From assembly GCF_932276165.1 (NCBI RefSeq), contig NC_064012.1, forward strand, positions 5,897,501-5,961,500: a DNA stretch of 64,000 bases, read 5' to 3'. Shown here piece by piece: positions 33,553 to 42,789 of the stretch (its first letter is position 1; every line of letters starts with the position of its first letter). This DNA comes from Plutella xylostella (Eukaryota; Arthropoda; Insecta; Lepidoptera; Plutellidae). The notes under the pieces were generated by a model, which was given only the letters and a program-made list of their open reading frames with translations, was not told the DNA's origin and did no database searches. The translations under genes were made by a program, and so were the position numbers.

Positions 33553-36500
33553 CTATTCGTCCGGTTTGGACTCTGCTGTCTGCCGCATTCTTGGTGCGGC
33601 TGGGGGTGGTGTGGATGGCCCCTCTGGATTGACGGCCGGTGCGGGCGTCAATGGGCTCGATGAAGCTTCCGTTCTTGGCTGGTTCTTCCTGAAGCGAGTA
33701 ACGCAGCCGCGTCGGGGCCACCTCGGTGGCGGTCTCTGCACCATAGCTGGGCAGCTGGTTGCAGTCGGCGGAAGCCCGGGAAAGGCTGCGGTTGCAGCGG
33801 AGACCCCGCGCTGGCTCAGAGCAGCGGGGTAGCGTGACGGGGAGCCGCGCGCACTGATCGTCAGTGGCGCAGGCTTCGTAGACGTCGGCTCTGGAGTTGG
33901 CTCGGACAAGCCAATGGAGACCCCGCGCTGTGTAAATTCAGCGGGGAAGTTGCGGCTCGGCGAAGGGCGGCGCGCAGGAAAGTTGCAGCACGGCAAGGGG
34001 CAGTGCGTATGGCGTGCCATCGCAGCGGTCTTGCTGACAGGCCTTGGTGCTGGCTGGGGGCAGCCAGTGGAAATCCCACACTGTACGGGGTGCACAGTGG
34101 GACGGTGCCGCAGGGTGCGGCGCTCAGCGGTTGCGAGCGGTGTGGTAACTGGCCGGGTGCCAGTTGGAGTCTCACGGCGCACGGGACGTGCGGCTGGACG
34201 GGTCTTGCGCGGCTGGGGGCGGCGTTTAGGATGAGACGCTGGTGTCCCAGGTGATGGCTGTCTGCAGCCAGGAGAGTCCCCACGCTGTTTCATAGCGGTG
34301 GGGTGGCACGGCGGGGTGCGGTGCCAAACGAGCACAATTGGTTTGCTCACAGGTGCTGACGGAGGGTAGTCAGCGGAGTCCCCGCGCTGTGAGGAAGCAG
34401 CGGGGTGATGCCACGTGGGGCGGCACGAAGGGTGTAGCGGTGCAGGCTTGCACGCTTTCTTCATGGAAGGCTGTTGGTAGCCTGTGGGTCGTCTGGGTCC
34501 AGACTCGATGAAGCGGCCACCGGTGGAAGAGGGAGGGCTCCCCCCGTCGACGACTCGTGCAAAGGGTCGTCTTGACGTGGTGGCGGCGAGGCTGCTCATG
34601 GAGGCAGCAGGGCGGCGCGTTCGGGAGCGCGCAGTGGGCCTCAGTACGGCTGGTGTCAGTGGGGCTGCTTGGGTGCAGCCCTTGGAGACCCCGTGCTGTC
34701 TGTAAGCTACGGGGTGGCGGCGCGATGGAGATCGGCGCTCTGTGGTCATCAGCGGAGTAGGCTTACTTGCTGATCCTTTGGATGACTGGGAGTAGCCAGC
34801 GGGTCCGCTGGGTGCAGACTCAGGGTTGTGGGATCGGCGACCTCTTCGACCTCGGTGACCTCGGTGGCCTGGGCGGCCGGGGTGGTCTCGATCGGAGCTT
34901 GAGGGGAGGCTCCCCCCGTCGACGACTCGTGACACGGCGAGGGACCGTCGTGCGAGTTCAGCGGCGGAATGGTGCGGCAGAGTGCGGCGTGTGGCAGGCA
35001 TAGGCTGGAGGTTTCCCGCCTTTGCCACAGCAGTGGAGATCCCGCGCTGTATGGAAGCAGCGGGAAGGTGGATGCACGCCGAAGGATGACGTGCGGTTGT
35101 AGTGAAGACCCCGCGCTGGGTCAAAGCAGCGGGGATGCGGTTGCACGGTGAGGAAACGCGTGCGGTGAGCACCAGCGTAGCAGGCTTGCTTGCTGGTGCA
35201 ACTGTAACTTGTTGCGTGCGTCCAGTGGAGATCCCGCGCTGTGTAGCAGCGGGACGTTGCGGTTGACGGCGGCGCACTCGGGACGCCTGCGGCGCAGGGT
35301 CGGCATTGGAGTACCCGCGCTGTTTCGTAGCAGCGGGCTGGCGCGGCATGGAGCAGCGCCAAGTGGGCATCAGCGGCGTAGTTGTATCCGCTGATGTAGC
35401 TGGAGTTGGCCTGGGGTGGCCAGTGGAGTCCCCGCGCTGTCTCATAGCAGCGGGGCGGCGCGGCACTGAGCGACGGTCGTCGTGATTGTCAACGACGAGC
35501 GTCGGGCGCCGAGTAGGCTTCAGCGGCGTGGCTGTACTCGGTGATGAAGTTGGAGCTGGCCTGGGGTGGCCAGTGGGACCGCGAGTTGCGTGTCCAGGTT
35601 GGTGGCCACGACTCGACGAGGAGGGGCTCCCCCCGTCGTGGATCCACGTCTCGACGAGTGGACGTCTCGGGGCGGTCGTGGCTCGGCTGCTGGATGTAGC
35701 AGCGGGATGGTGCCGCGGGGTGCGGCCTTCATAGGACTTCAGTGAAGCGGGCTGCCTCACTGTCTTCGCAGGAGGTGATACTCTTGTATCAGTGGAGACC
35801 CCGCGCTGTCTGGAAGCAGCGGGGAAAAGGCAGCGTCTTGGGGAATGACGTGCAGCGGAGAGTAGCGGCGCGGTTCGGCTCGCTACTGTTGGAGGGGCCA
35901 CGTCAGCGGAGGTCCCGCGCTCAGTGTCAGCAGCGGGAAGATGACGCAGCGGAATAACACACAACGGGGGAAGAAGGGCTCCCCCCGTAGGCAACTCACG
36001 TGGCCTCGTGGAGTCATCTCGTGCTGGTGGCTGGACAGCTGGTAGCGGCACAGAGACGGAATCCGCAGGCTGCGGCAGGATTGCGGCAGCGGCGGGGGTG
36101 GACGGGGAAGTGGATGACGTCCATTGGAAAGCAGCGTCGGTCTTGACGTGCGGCTCATGTGTGGAGACGTCACAGCCGACATTGTGTGTGTCGGCATGGT
36201 ATCGTGTGTCGGGTACTCGACACACGAGGACAGGTGCAGTAAGCTCAGCGTCGAGGCTTCGGCGCTCAGGATACGGTACTGTCAGCGGTTGCTGACTCAG
36301 CAAGATGATCGTGGAATGGTCATCAGGCTGTAGGACGGTGATGTCCCACTCAGGAACAGCGCCAGTGTCTAGGCGCTCACCACGAGCGTCGAGGTTTCGG
36401 CGCTCGGGAAACGGTGGAGTCAGCGGACGCTGACTCAGCGAGACAGCCGTAGGTTGGCCATCCATCGGCGGGACGGGTGTGTCTCGCTCAGGTACATTGT

Positions 36501-37926
36501 CAGGGTTGACATGCACTTGGCGAGCGTCGGGGATTCGGCGCTCGGGAAACGGTGGAGTCAGCGGGCGCTGACTCAGCGAGACAGCCGTAGGTTGGCCGTC
36601 AATCGGCGGGACGGGTGTGTCCCACTCAGGAACAGCGGCGGCGTCGTGGTGCTCATAGTGAGCGTCAGCGTCACACCGTTGTTGGAAAATGGGCAGAGGT
36701 TGACTCACCGCATCGGTAGTAGTTTGGCCGTCATTTGGTTGGACGGCCGGGTCTCGTGCCTCGAGCGTGGCGTCAGGACCGACGACCTCGATGTATGTGT
36801 CATCATCACAGCGGTTGGAGTTGTGGCACACATATACTGGCACTTTTTCACTTTCACTACACACACTATCACAGGTGGCGGTGTCGGCCCGGTCGGGCGG
36901 GTCTCTATCCAATAGAGACGGAACGGAATGCACAATAACACACTCATTGTCTGGCACTATGTCAACACTCGCAACACATTCATTGTTCCAGGTAGTCAAT
37001 GGGTGACTCACATGGTTGGCGGCGGTGCGGTCGTCGGCGGGCGGAACAGGTTTCAGGTAGTCTGGGCCTGCGGCGGTTCTACCGTCGGAGGGTGAAACCG
37101 GTTCCAGGTAGCCCGTGACTGTGCCGCGGCACACAGGTGACACATAGTCACTCACATGTTCACTTTCATAATCTTCATTTTCACTGATACAGCAGTAAAT
37201 TTCACTGTCACTACACTGACGAACAGGAAAGGAATGCCGTCGGTTGACGGTATGCACGTAACTGGGAACGTCACTTTGCTTGCTTGGGAAGTCTGCTTTG
37301 TAGCAGATCTCATGCTCGGTGTAGCGGGGCTGGGCCTCTAGCTCACTGCAGCGGAGCTGGGCTACGTTTTCTCTCTGCCAACATGACAGTGTCTCTCGGG
37401 GCAGGGTGGTCTGCCCGCCATGGGACATAGGCGCCGGGATGGCGGCATGTGGATGAGCGTCGAGGCTTCGACGTTCGGAGAAAGATGAAGTCGGATGACT
37501 CATCGGTACGGCCGTGGCGTGGCCGTATACTGGTTCATCTTCGTAGATTGACTCGCTTTCATAAGCAAGGCGGCGTCGCATGTGAGCCTCTTCTAGCTCG
37601 ATCAACTGTTTGTTGATTTGCAGCTTAGCTCGCGCAAGCTTGGCGAGCTGCTCTTCAGCCTTCAGCTGAACCTGGCGGATGCGCAGGGAAATCGAGGATC
37701 GCTCTGAGTCGGCGATGGAGGTCCCTCGCGGCTCCGTCTCGCGACCGACTACCATAGGGCGGTAGGTCGGCGCGTCAGACGGCCCGGCGAGGGGGAATGT
37801 GGCCGCGGGCGCGGCGAGGCGGCGCGTGCCGGACGGCAGCGCCGCGGAAGCGGTGGCGCGGCGCGCGCTGGACAGCGGCGCCGCGGGAAACGGGATGGCT
37901 GACGGCGTGGAGCGCGTCAGCAACAT
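33553..37926 (-). CDS. 1457-residue proline-rich ORF of the LTR element (gag-like?)
   Basis: This is the only long ORF of the element. It starts 38 bases after the primer site and ends near the polypurine tract. Residues about 80-125 form a charged coiled coil (RIRQVQLKAEEQLAKLARAK, then LIELEEAHMRRRL), reminiscent of the gag of BEL/Pao elements. An acidic, Asp-rich middle follows, with at least three tandem blocks 'PLTPPFPERRxxDA...VPEWDTPVPP' (encoded around 36380-36640). The C-terminal half is a long Pro/Arg/Ser-rich tract in which 'PAAxxQRG[VDI]S' recurs about 13 times and 'VDGGSxPSS' at least four times. No zinc knuckle, protease or polymerase motif is seen. It could be a structural protein that packages the RNA, or a coding-compatible filler. 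Plus-strand ORFs across 33.8-37.0 kb are shadows caused by high GC. Confidence 0.75.
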   Translation of the reverse strand: MLLTRSTPSAIPFPAAPLSSARRATASAALPSGTRRLAAPAATFPLAGPSDAPTYRPMVVGRETEPRGTSIADSERSSISLRIRQVQLKAEEQLAKLARAKLQINKQLIELEEAHMRRRLAYESESIYEDEPVYGHATAVPMSHPTSSFSERRSLDAHPHAAIPAPMSHGGQTTLPRETLSCWQRENVAQLRCSELEAQPRYTEHEICYKADFPSKQSDVPSYVHTVNRRHSFPVRQCSDSEIYCCISENEDYESEHVSDYVSPVCRGTVTGYLEPVSPSDGRTAAGPDYLKPVPPADDRTAANHVSHPLTTWNNECVASVDIVPDNECVIVHSVPSLLDRDPPDRADTATCDSVCSESEKVPVYVCHNSNRCDDDTYIEVVGPDATLEARDPAVQPNDGQTTTDAVSQPLPIFQQRCDADAHYEHHDAAAVPEWDTPVPPIDGQPTAVSLSQRPLTPPFPERRIPDARQVHVNPDNVPERDTPVPPMDGQPTAVSLSQRPLTPPFPERRNLDARGERLDTGAVPEWDITVLQPDDHSTIILLSQQPLTVPYPERRSLDAELTAPVLVCRVPDTRYHADTHNVGCDVSTHEPHVKTDAAFQWTSSTSPSTPAAAAILPQPADSVSVPLPAVQPPARDDSTRPRELPTGGALLPPLCVIPLRHLPAADTERGTSADVAPPTVASRTAPLLSAARHSPRRCLFPAASRQRGVSTDTRVSPPAKTVRQPASLKSYEGRTPRHHPAATSSSRATTAPRRPLVETWIHDGGSPSSSSRGHQPGHATRGPTGHPRPAPTSSPSTATPLKPTRRPTLVVDNHDDRRSVPRRPAAMRQRGDSTGHPRPTPATSADTTTPLMPTWRCSMPRQPAATKQRGYSNADPAPQASRVRRRQPQRPAATQRGISTGRTQQVTVAPASKPATLVLTARVSSPCNRIPAALTQRGVFTTTARHPSACIHLPAASIQRGISTAVAKAGNLQPMPATRRTLPHHSAAELARRSLAVSRVVDGGSLPSSSDRDHPGRPGHRGHRGRRGRRSHNPESAPSGPAGYSQSSKGSASKPTPLMTTERRSPSRRHPVAYRQHGVSKGCTQAAPLTPAVLRPTARSRTRRPAASMSSLAATTSRRPFARVVDGGSPPSSTGGRFIESGPRRPTGYQQPSMKKACKPAPLHPSCRPTWHHPAASSQRGDSADYPPSAPVSKPIVLVWHRTPPCHPTAMKQRGDSPGCRQPSPGTPASHPKRRPQPRKTRPAARPVRRETPTGTRPVTTPLATAERRTLRHRPTVHPVQCGISTGCPQPAPRPVSKTAAMARHTHCPLPCCNFPARRPSPSRNFPAEFTQRGVSIGLSEPTPEPTSTKPAPLTISARGSPSRYPAALSQRGVSAATAAFPGLPPTATSCPAMVQRPPPRWPRRGCVTRFRKNQPRTEASSSPLTPAPAVNPEGPSTPPPAAPRMRQTAESKPDE
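33804..35938. repeat. array of 13 covarying hairpins in the LTR-element ORF
   Basis: Hairpins lie at 33804-33829, 33921-33946, 34074-34102, 34278-34303, 34380-34405, 34689-34714, 35040-35065, 35109-35134, 35232-35254, 35314-35337, 35430-35455, 35799-35824 and 35913-35938. Each has a 5- or 6-bp GC stem and an 11-17 nt interior with an often extendable CTG/CAG. The stems vary but remain paired: CCCCGC/GCGGGG six times, TCCCGC/GCGGGA three times, CCCCAC/GTGGGG, CCCCGT/ACGGGG and TCCCAC/GTGGGA once each, and CCCGC/GCGGG once. On the minus strand each encodes 'PAAxxQRG' or a variant. Paired changes alter the protein (PAA to PTA, PVA or PTV; QRG to QHG or QCG). Confidence 0.85.
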
Positions 37927-37963
37927 TGCACAACACTGGTATCACTGATCCGTCAGGAAACGG

Positions 37964-37981
37964 ATCCGGCTCGAAGGACCA
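37964..37981 (-). other. primer-binding site for tRNA-Tyr
   Basis: The minus strand reads TGGTCCTTCGAGCCGGAT, three bases downstream of the LTR. Its complement is the 3' end of eukaryotic tRNA-Tyr including CCA (acceptor TCGAAGG, T-stem CCGGC). The match to the tRNA as I know it is 18 of 18. Confidence 0.85.
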
Positions 37982-37984
37982 AAC

Positions 37985-38922
37985 TGTTGAGGACAGCAGT
38001 GGACTGAGCGGAATAAAAGAAAAACCGTTTCGATTCTACTCTCCTCAACAAGAGGAATTTATTTACACAATCACACGGAACACAAAGGTTAACACAAATA
38101 CAAGAAACAGGCATAAAAGGTTCACTAAAGGACGAGTGTCCATATCACAGTTCGTAATCACTTTCACTTAGTCACTGTTCTCTATACTGGTGTCACGGGG
38201 AGGGCGGGATGCCGGCTCGACCCGTACCGTGGATTCGTGAGGGCTGCGGGGAGCGGCGGTGGTTACCGGCTCGACCCGCAGCAGCGGCGTCGGGGCCACG
38301 GGCGTGGCGTCGGGGCCACGGGCGTCGTGAATGTCAACGACGAGCGACGGGTGTCGCGGTAGCAACAACGGGCGTCGCTGCTGGACCAGACGGGTGTCTG
38401 GAGAGGGGCTGCGGGGAGCAGCGGTGGTTACCGGCTCGACCCGCAGCGGGCGTCACGGTGGAGGCGACGGGCGTCGCGGTAGCAGCGACGGGCGTCGCTG
38501 CTGGGCCAGACGGGTGTCTGGAGTAGCGGATGCTACCTCCCGCGCGAAGTCTGCTCCCTGGCTCGGATTTCGGCGGGGTGACTCAGGGAATCGAGGATTC
38601 GCCTTCGTCGGGGTTCCTTCCTTACGGTCGGAGTCACGCAACCATGTGCGGAAAAAGGGGAACGCGGAGGTTCGACCCTTTTGGGTGCCTTCCTTGCGGT
38701 CGGCGGAGGTGAGCTTGCTAGCTTGCGCTGAGCAGAACTCTGAGTCGAAGCGAGGCTAAGACTGACAATACAGGGAAAATGGGCCTGTATTTATACCTGA
38801 GACCAATAGGCCTCCATTGTTCTCGACTCGGGAGAGGCGCGCTCATTGGTCAAGCGCGCCGTGCGTGGGTGCGAGGGAGCGCTGTGCGTGCGAGCAGGAT
38901 GGATAGCTCGCTGTCCGCAACA
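37985..38922 (-). repeat. LTR (5' LTR in element sense)
   Basis: By eye it appears identical to 32564-33501 with an offset of 5421 bases. In element sense it carries the promoter (TATA and initiator at 38795-38761), and U3 is short (about 130 bases from the LTR edge to the TATA box). A 66-codon minus ORF in the GC-rich part contains 'HPSLVVDIHDARG', which resembles 'RPTLVVDNHDDR' in the internal ORF, so LTR and internal region share sequence. Confidence 0.9.
38761..38795 (-). promoter_or_regulatory. LTR promoter: TATA box and initiator
   Basis: The minus strand has TATAAATA (from 38795) and, 32 bases downstream, the arthropod initiator TCAGT (38765-38761, A at 38763). The spacing is that of a focused core promoter. 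Transcription would run on the minus strand through the 1457-codon ORF. The same sequence exists in the other LTR at 33374-33340. Confidence 0.75.
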
Positions 38923-38927
38923 AAAAC

Positions 38928-39792
38928 ATAACAACAGTAATATAAAGAACTAGATTTAAAAAAACTCGAATTTACGACCAAGTCAGAATGATTTTTTGCT
39001 TAGGTACTTACCTACTCTTACCACTTTTGCAACGACCTGCAAAGCGTTTTATACAATCAAAATGAGCAGGGTTATGAAAGGAGAGTATTCCATGAAAGTA
39101 GACGAATTTAGGCTTGCTGATCATTTAATATAGATAGTAGGTACCTATTGCCTTGTTGGCACTACTACCTTGTAACCTACCTGTATGTAGGTACACTTAC
39201 GGCTATAGGCTACTTACGTCCTATCTAGGCACCGGATGTTTATCGGGACCCCGAGGTCATGTCAGGTCCCCTTGAGTCTAGCTAGCTACAGACCCCTCTT
39301 GTTATTTATTGTTCATATTGACAATAATCGCCGTATTACATAAACAACAACTCTTGTTGTAGTAGGTAGACAAGTACTTTGGAGTGGCGTAGTTACGTAC
39401 ACAAAAATCGCGAAGAAATTCTTCAGGTAGGTACTTATAGCTTATAGGTAGGTACTTAATAAAAAAAACAAGAAAAATTAAATGAGTACATGTTGTACGT
39501 GTCACAGACATCTCAGTGGAATGTAGCACAGTATTTTGAACGAATTATTAACTCATAATACAATGCATAATACCTACAAGTAGTGCCATCTACTCTACCA
39601 ATGAAAACTGTTACAAAATATTGTTTTCATGAAGAATTTTCCACTTCAAAACTTTTCTGCCCAACTAGTTAGCGTAGTTAAAATCACATAGATGGCGTTA
39701 GCATAGATCCTGAACTCTTTCTCAGAAAAACATCCAGTTTGCAATAGGTAGAAGCTCTAATCAATGATGATAATAAACAATGTCAACTTTCA
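38928..39792. other. intergenic DNA, no gene seen
   Basis: AT-rich sequence between the LTR element and the decayed Harbinger. No coding or repeat structure is recognised. Confidence 0.5.
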
Positions 39793-40218
39793 GGAGGGTG
39801 ATTCGTGTCACAAAAAAACAACTTCGTTTTCATCTCGTTTTCAGATTTTTACGAACGAGCTATGAAATTGCGTTTCACATGGCACTAAAAACAAGCTACA
39901 TAGTAAGATCGTTTCGAGATCGCAAAATGAATGAACGGAATGGAGAATGACGCGATTCGATTTTTGTTGAACTTTTTGATATCGCTTATCTGTCATATTT
40001 TGACGTTTTAGCGATTTTAAACTTTCGAAGAAAAGGGTGAAATTGTTAGATCGTTTTCAGAAAATACTGCTAAAAGTGAAATTGACCTTGTACGCATCTC
40101 TCCAAGATCTTCAAGCCATTTTTCAGCCGGACAGCCGTCCTTACGAGATACGTTTCCATCTTTACCGAATTCGTAATTTTCCTTTATAGTAAGCTTGTAT
40201 TAGTGATATTTATTTGAT

Positions 40219-40812
40219 TGGTGTGGGTTTTGGCCTGAGGCCCTCGCAGAATGAGGAAGAATATTTTAACCGAAAGCATACACATTCCCTCAGTGTGCAA
40301 ATTGTAAGTTAATGAATTAAACACATTGTAATGCATGTATATTTTATTTATTGATAGAACTAATAAATTCTATGAATTATCACAAATACTAAAAAAATAT
40401 AGGTAGTAATTAGGTCCCTTTACCACTTAATAAAGCTACAGATAATGGCAATCAAAGATTAAAGTCTTATTATTTTTCTCATATTCTCCTATAGGTTGGC
40501 TGGTACAAAATGCTTTTAGCCTTTTGTATAAGTAATTATTAATACTTATATGTATATACAATATTTTGTTAACAATTATTAAACTATTATTGTATATAGG
40601 AACTTAGGTAATCAGTAATCACAGGTGCTCCTCTGTTTGAATTGACGCATGAAGAAGAGGAAGAAGAGAGGCGTGAGGTCATTGAAGGCCAGGCGCATGC
40701 GCAGGGACGGGATCCTCCCGCGCAGCAGCCGCAGCAGCGCCGCGCGGACCGCGCGCTCCACGCCGGTCGCGGAGCCAGAGCTTCACTGGTCGCGCAACTG
40801 CGTCGCCGCTAA
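40219..40812 (+). pseudogene. HARBI1-like transposase remnant
   Basis: Two exon pieces can be read on the plus strand. At about 40219-40303 the frame gives 'LRPSQNEEEYFNRKHTHSLS' followed by 'VQIV' and a donor-like GTAAG. This is the 'FxNRKGxHSxNVQ' block between the first and second catalytic Asp of HARBI1. At 40625-40812, after an ATCACAG acceptor, a Glu-rich then Arg-rich segment (HEEEEEERREVIEGQ ... SLVAQLRRR, stop) resembles the C-terminal exon. The exons with the catalytic residues are not recognisable. The plus ORF at 40649-40840 lies in another frame and is a shadow. Confidence 0.6.
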
Positions 40813-41357
40813 AATCTGTGGATTTTCAATTTATAGTTAAAACATATACCTACAAAAATATTTTGTACTTATTCCGATATAAATTATGTATACGTATTAT
40901 TTTACTTTAAGTCTGGTCTTGATTGTTCCTTTCATTAGCCTAGAAAAGACAAAATGAAAAGTTCAGTATGATATTGTTCTAAAAAATTACAGACAGATAC
41001 TAAACAAAACTACGCTGTAACATAAATATTCAACACCAGTTTTCCTAAGACATTATTGGGGTAACAATGAAGTTAAATTCTATTCTATTATTTAGCCAAA
41101 CATTTGGGAATAACCTACCTTTTTCCATATGAGGAACCCCTCCTCAAGAAGCCTCTCATTGACTGCAGCCTGTCTGTTCATTACTTCAGCTAATCAGCTA
41201 TCATTGTGAGGGCTGAAGCCGTGGCCCTCTCACAACGCAGTTGCTCCTTCTGCTACTCAAGCACATCAGCTGCTGCTTGTGTTTCTAAAACAATTCAAAA
41301 CAGAAATTGGATACATCGTAAATTACAATACCTTCTTGACTACAACCGGTAACATTT

Positions 41358-41599
41358 CTCTCTCTCTCTCTCAGCCTTCCGTAGTCCACTGTTGGACATA
41401 GGCCTCTCCTAACGATCGCCACCCCAAACGGTCACCCGCCATCTGCATCCAGCGGCTTCCCGCTACTTTCCGCAGATCATCAGACCAACGGGTTGGGGGG
41501 CGACCGACACGCCGTTTGCCGACACGGGGTCTCCACTCCAGAACCTTTCTACTCCAGCGGTCGTCGGCTCTGCGGGCTACGTGGCCAGGCTGGACTACA
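41358..41599 (-). mobile_element. 5'-truncated RTE-like retrotransposon, 242 bp
   Basis: An 11-bp target duplication CGGTAACATTT lies at 41347-41357 and 41600-41610. On the minus strand the insert encodes the last about 75 residues of an RTE-like reverse transcriptase ('GHVARRADDRWSRKVLEW', 'RVGRPPTRWSDDL', 'SLGEAYVQQWTTEG', stop) and ends in a (GA)n tail. Only the extreme 3' end was copied. The frame is still open and the duplication perfect, so the insertion is fairly recent and later than the decay of the surrounding Harbinger. Confidence 0.85.
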
Positions 41600-42295
41600 C
41601 GGTAACATTTATATTTCAAAAAAAATAGGTTAATACATTGATACTTACATGTCTCAGTCGTATTTTTCTAAGTAAGTTAAACTTCCTTTCTTCTTATTTT
41701 CCAAAAAAACTACGTTGACACGAAAATGAGCAAAGAAAATCAATGTTTTTATGGAGAAAACATGGCGGCTGTCAAAAGTGCCACAGGTTATGAATTTCTT
41801 CAACGTTGAATTAAAAAGCCGTTTCTTGATACTTACTATCGACACTAATTCCAACAAAATATATTGTAGGAACAAAATTATTTAAAACAATTAGTGGTAG
41901 TATTTATTATTTTTGCATGGCAATTAAAAAAAATATAGTTTCATTCATTTCACTCAAGCCATCCAAATACGAACTAGCGATATGAAAACGAGATCAAAGT
42001 ATGTGTGCTATGAATCGCGTTTTTGAACATTGCGGATTTCATATCGTAACTCGTTCGTATCGCTTTACAAATATTTCGGTTGAGATATGAATCGCCCCCC
42101 GTTTGCTGGGACTTGGGAGGCAGTAACGCAGGGCCGTATTAGGTTTTATATTTATGTAGTAGATCCTAACTATACTCTGTCCATTATATTATTGGTTTTT
42201 TGACATTCGAAATCCCATACATATTTTACGACTGCAAAGGAAAACCAACTTTACTTACTAGACATAAAGAAACGTCTAAATTACAATAACATAGT

Positions 42296-42400
42296 GGAAG
42301 TACCTTGTCAAACTAACAAACCACCTATTTGTAACCTATTCAATAATCATTCTTTCTAAGATTGATGGTCGGTTAGTTTGACAAAGCACAAAAGTGTAAT
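42296..42400. repeat. small inverted repeat (MITE-like)
   Basis: 'TTGTCAAACTAAC' near 42306 and its complement 'GTTAGTTTGACAA' near 42372 enclose about 60 bases. Without a target duplication I cannot say whether it is a short MITE or a chance palindrome. Confidence 0.4.
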
Positions 42401-42789
42401 CCCAAGGAGTGCCACATCTGTGTCTTCAACATTCAAAAGGTCCCAGTGGGCTGGAGTGTGTCCCACGCTACCTACCTGTTCGTTGCTCGTGTTTTTTTAA
42501 TCAATTTTCATATGTATTATAATGGGTTATCAAACTTTTATTTAAACAAATAAAAGACCGGCTACTTGAATTGGTTTTATTTCATTCTTTCAGAAAAATA
42601 GAAAAAAAACTACAGGTTACAGTAGTTACAAGTAGGTAAAGTCTTAAAAAAAGGTATGCTTTGAATTTGTTTAACTTCATCACAACATTCTTGATAAAAA
42701 AAAACCTATAAACGATCACAAGAAAAGTCTAAAGTTTACCAATGATTGTAGGTAATAAATAAAACTTAAATTATAACAACTTAAGCATT

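Larger units (their letters stand above)
32564..38922 (-). mobile_element. non-autonomous LTR retrotransposon with apparently identical LTRs
   Basis: Two 938-bp direct repeats (32564-33501 and 37985-38922) begin TGTTGAGGACAGC and end GCTGTCCGCAACA. A 5-bp target duplication AAAAC lies at 32559-32563 and 38923-38927. On the minus strand the first LTR is followed after three bases by a primer site complementary to the 3' end of eukaryotic tRNA-Tyr, then by one 1457-codon ORF, then by a purine-rich GGGGGGAGAC next to the second LTR. No protease, reverse transcriptase, RNase H or integrase signature is present, so it must borrow these. The target-site length and a short coiled coil in the ORF suggest BEL/Pao affinity, but this is inference. 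I saw no difference between the LTRs by eye, which implies a recent insertion. Confidence 0.92.
39793..42100 (+). mobile_element. decayed second Harbinger element
   Basis: The ends are loosely inverted (left GGAGGGTGATTCGT, right complement GGGGGGCGATTCAT), each followed by related 'acttcgttttcatctcg' or 'atacgaacgag' sequence. Between them lie two recognisable HARBI1 exon remnants (40219-40303 and 40625-40812, plus strand), and an RTE fragment is inserted at 41358-41599. A minus-strand segment around 41300-41110 may be the remains of the Myb-like partner but contains stops. Boundaries and target duplication are uncertain. Confidence 0.55.

Noticed and set aside
33804..35938. CRISPR-like array
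   Set aside because: The repeats are short, varied, irregularly spaced and within an open reading frame in eukaryotic DNA. They are covarying hairpins, not a CRISPR array.
36454..36915. 153-codon plus ORF and neighbouring plus ORFs from 33.8 to 37.3 kb
   Set aside because: These are shadows of the minus-strand 1457-codon ORF. High GC keeps the other frames open. The LTR, primer site and promoter all place the sense strand on minus.
40649..40840. 63-codon Arg-rich plus ORF
   Set aside because: It overlaps the HARBI1 C-terminal exon remnant in a different frame.
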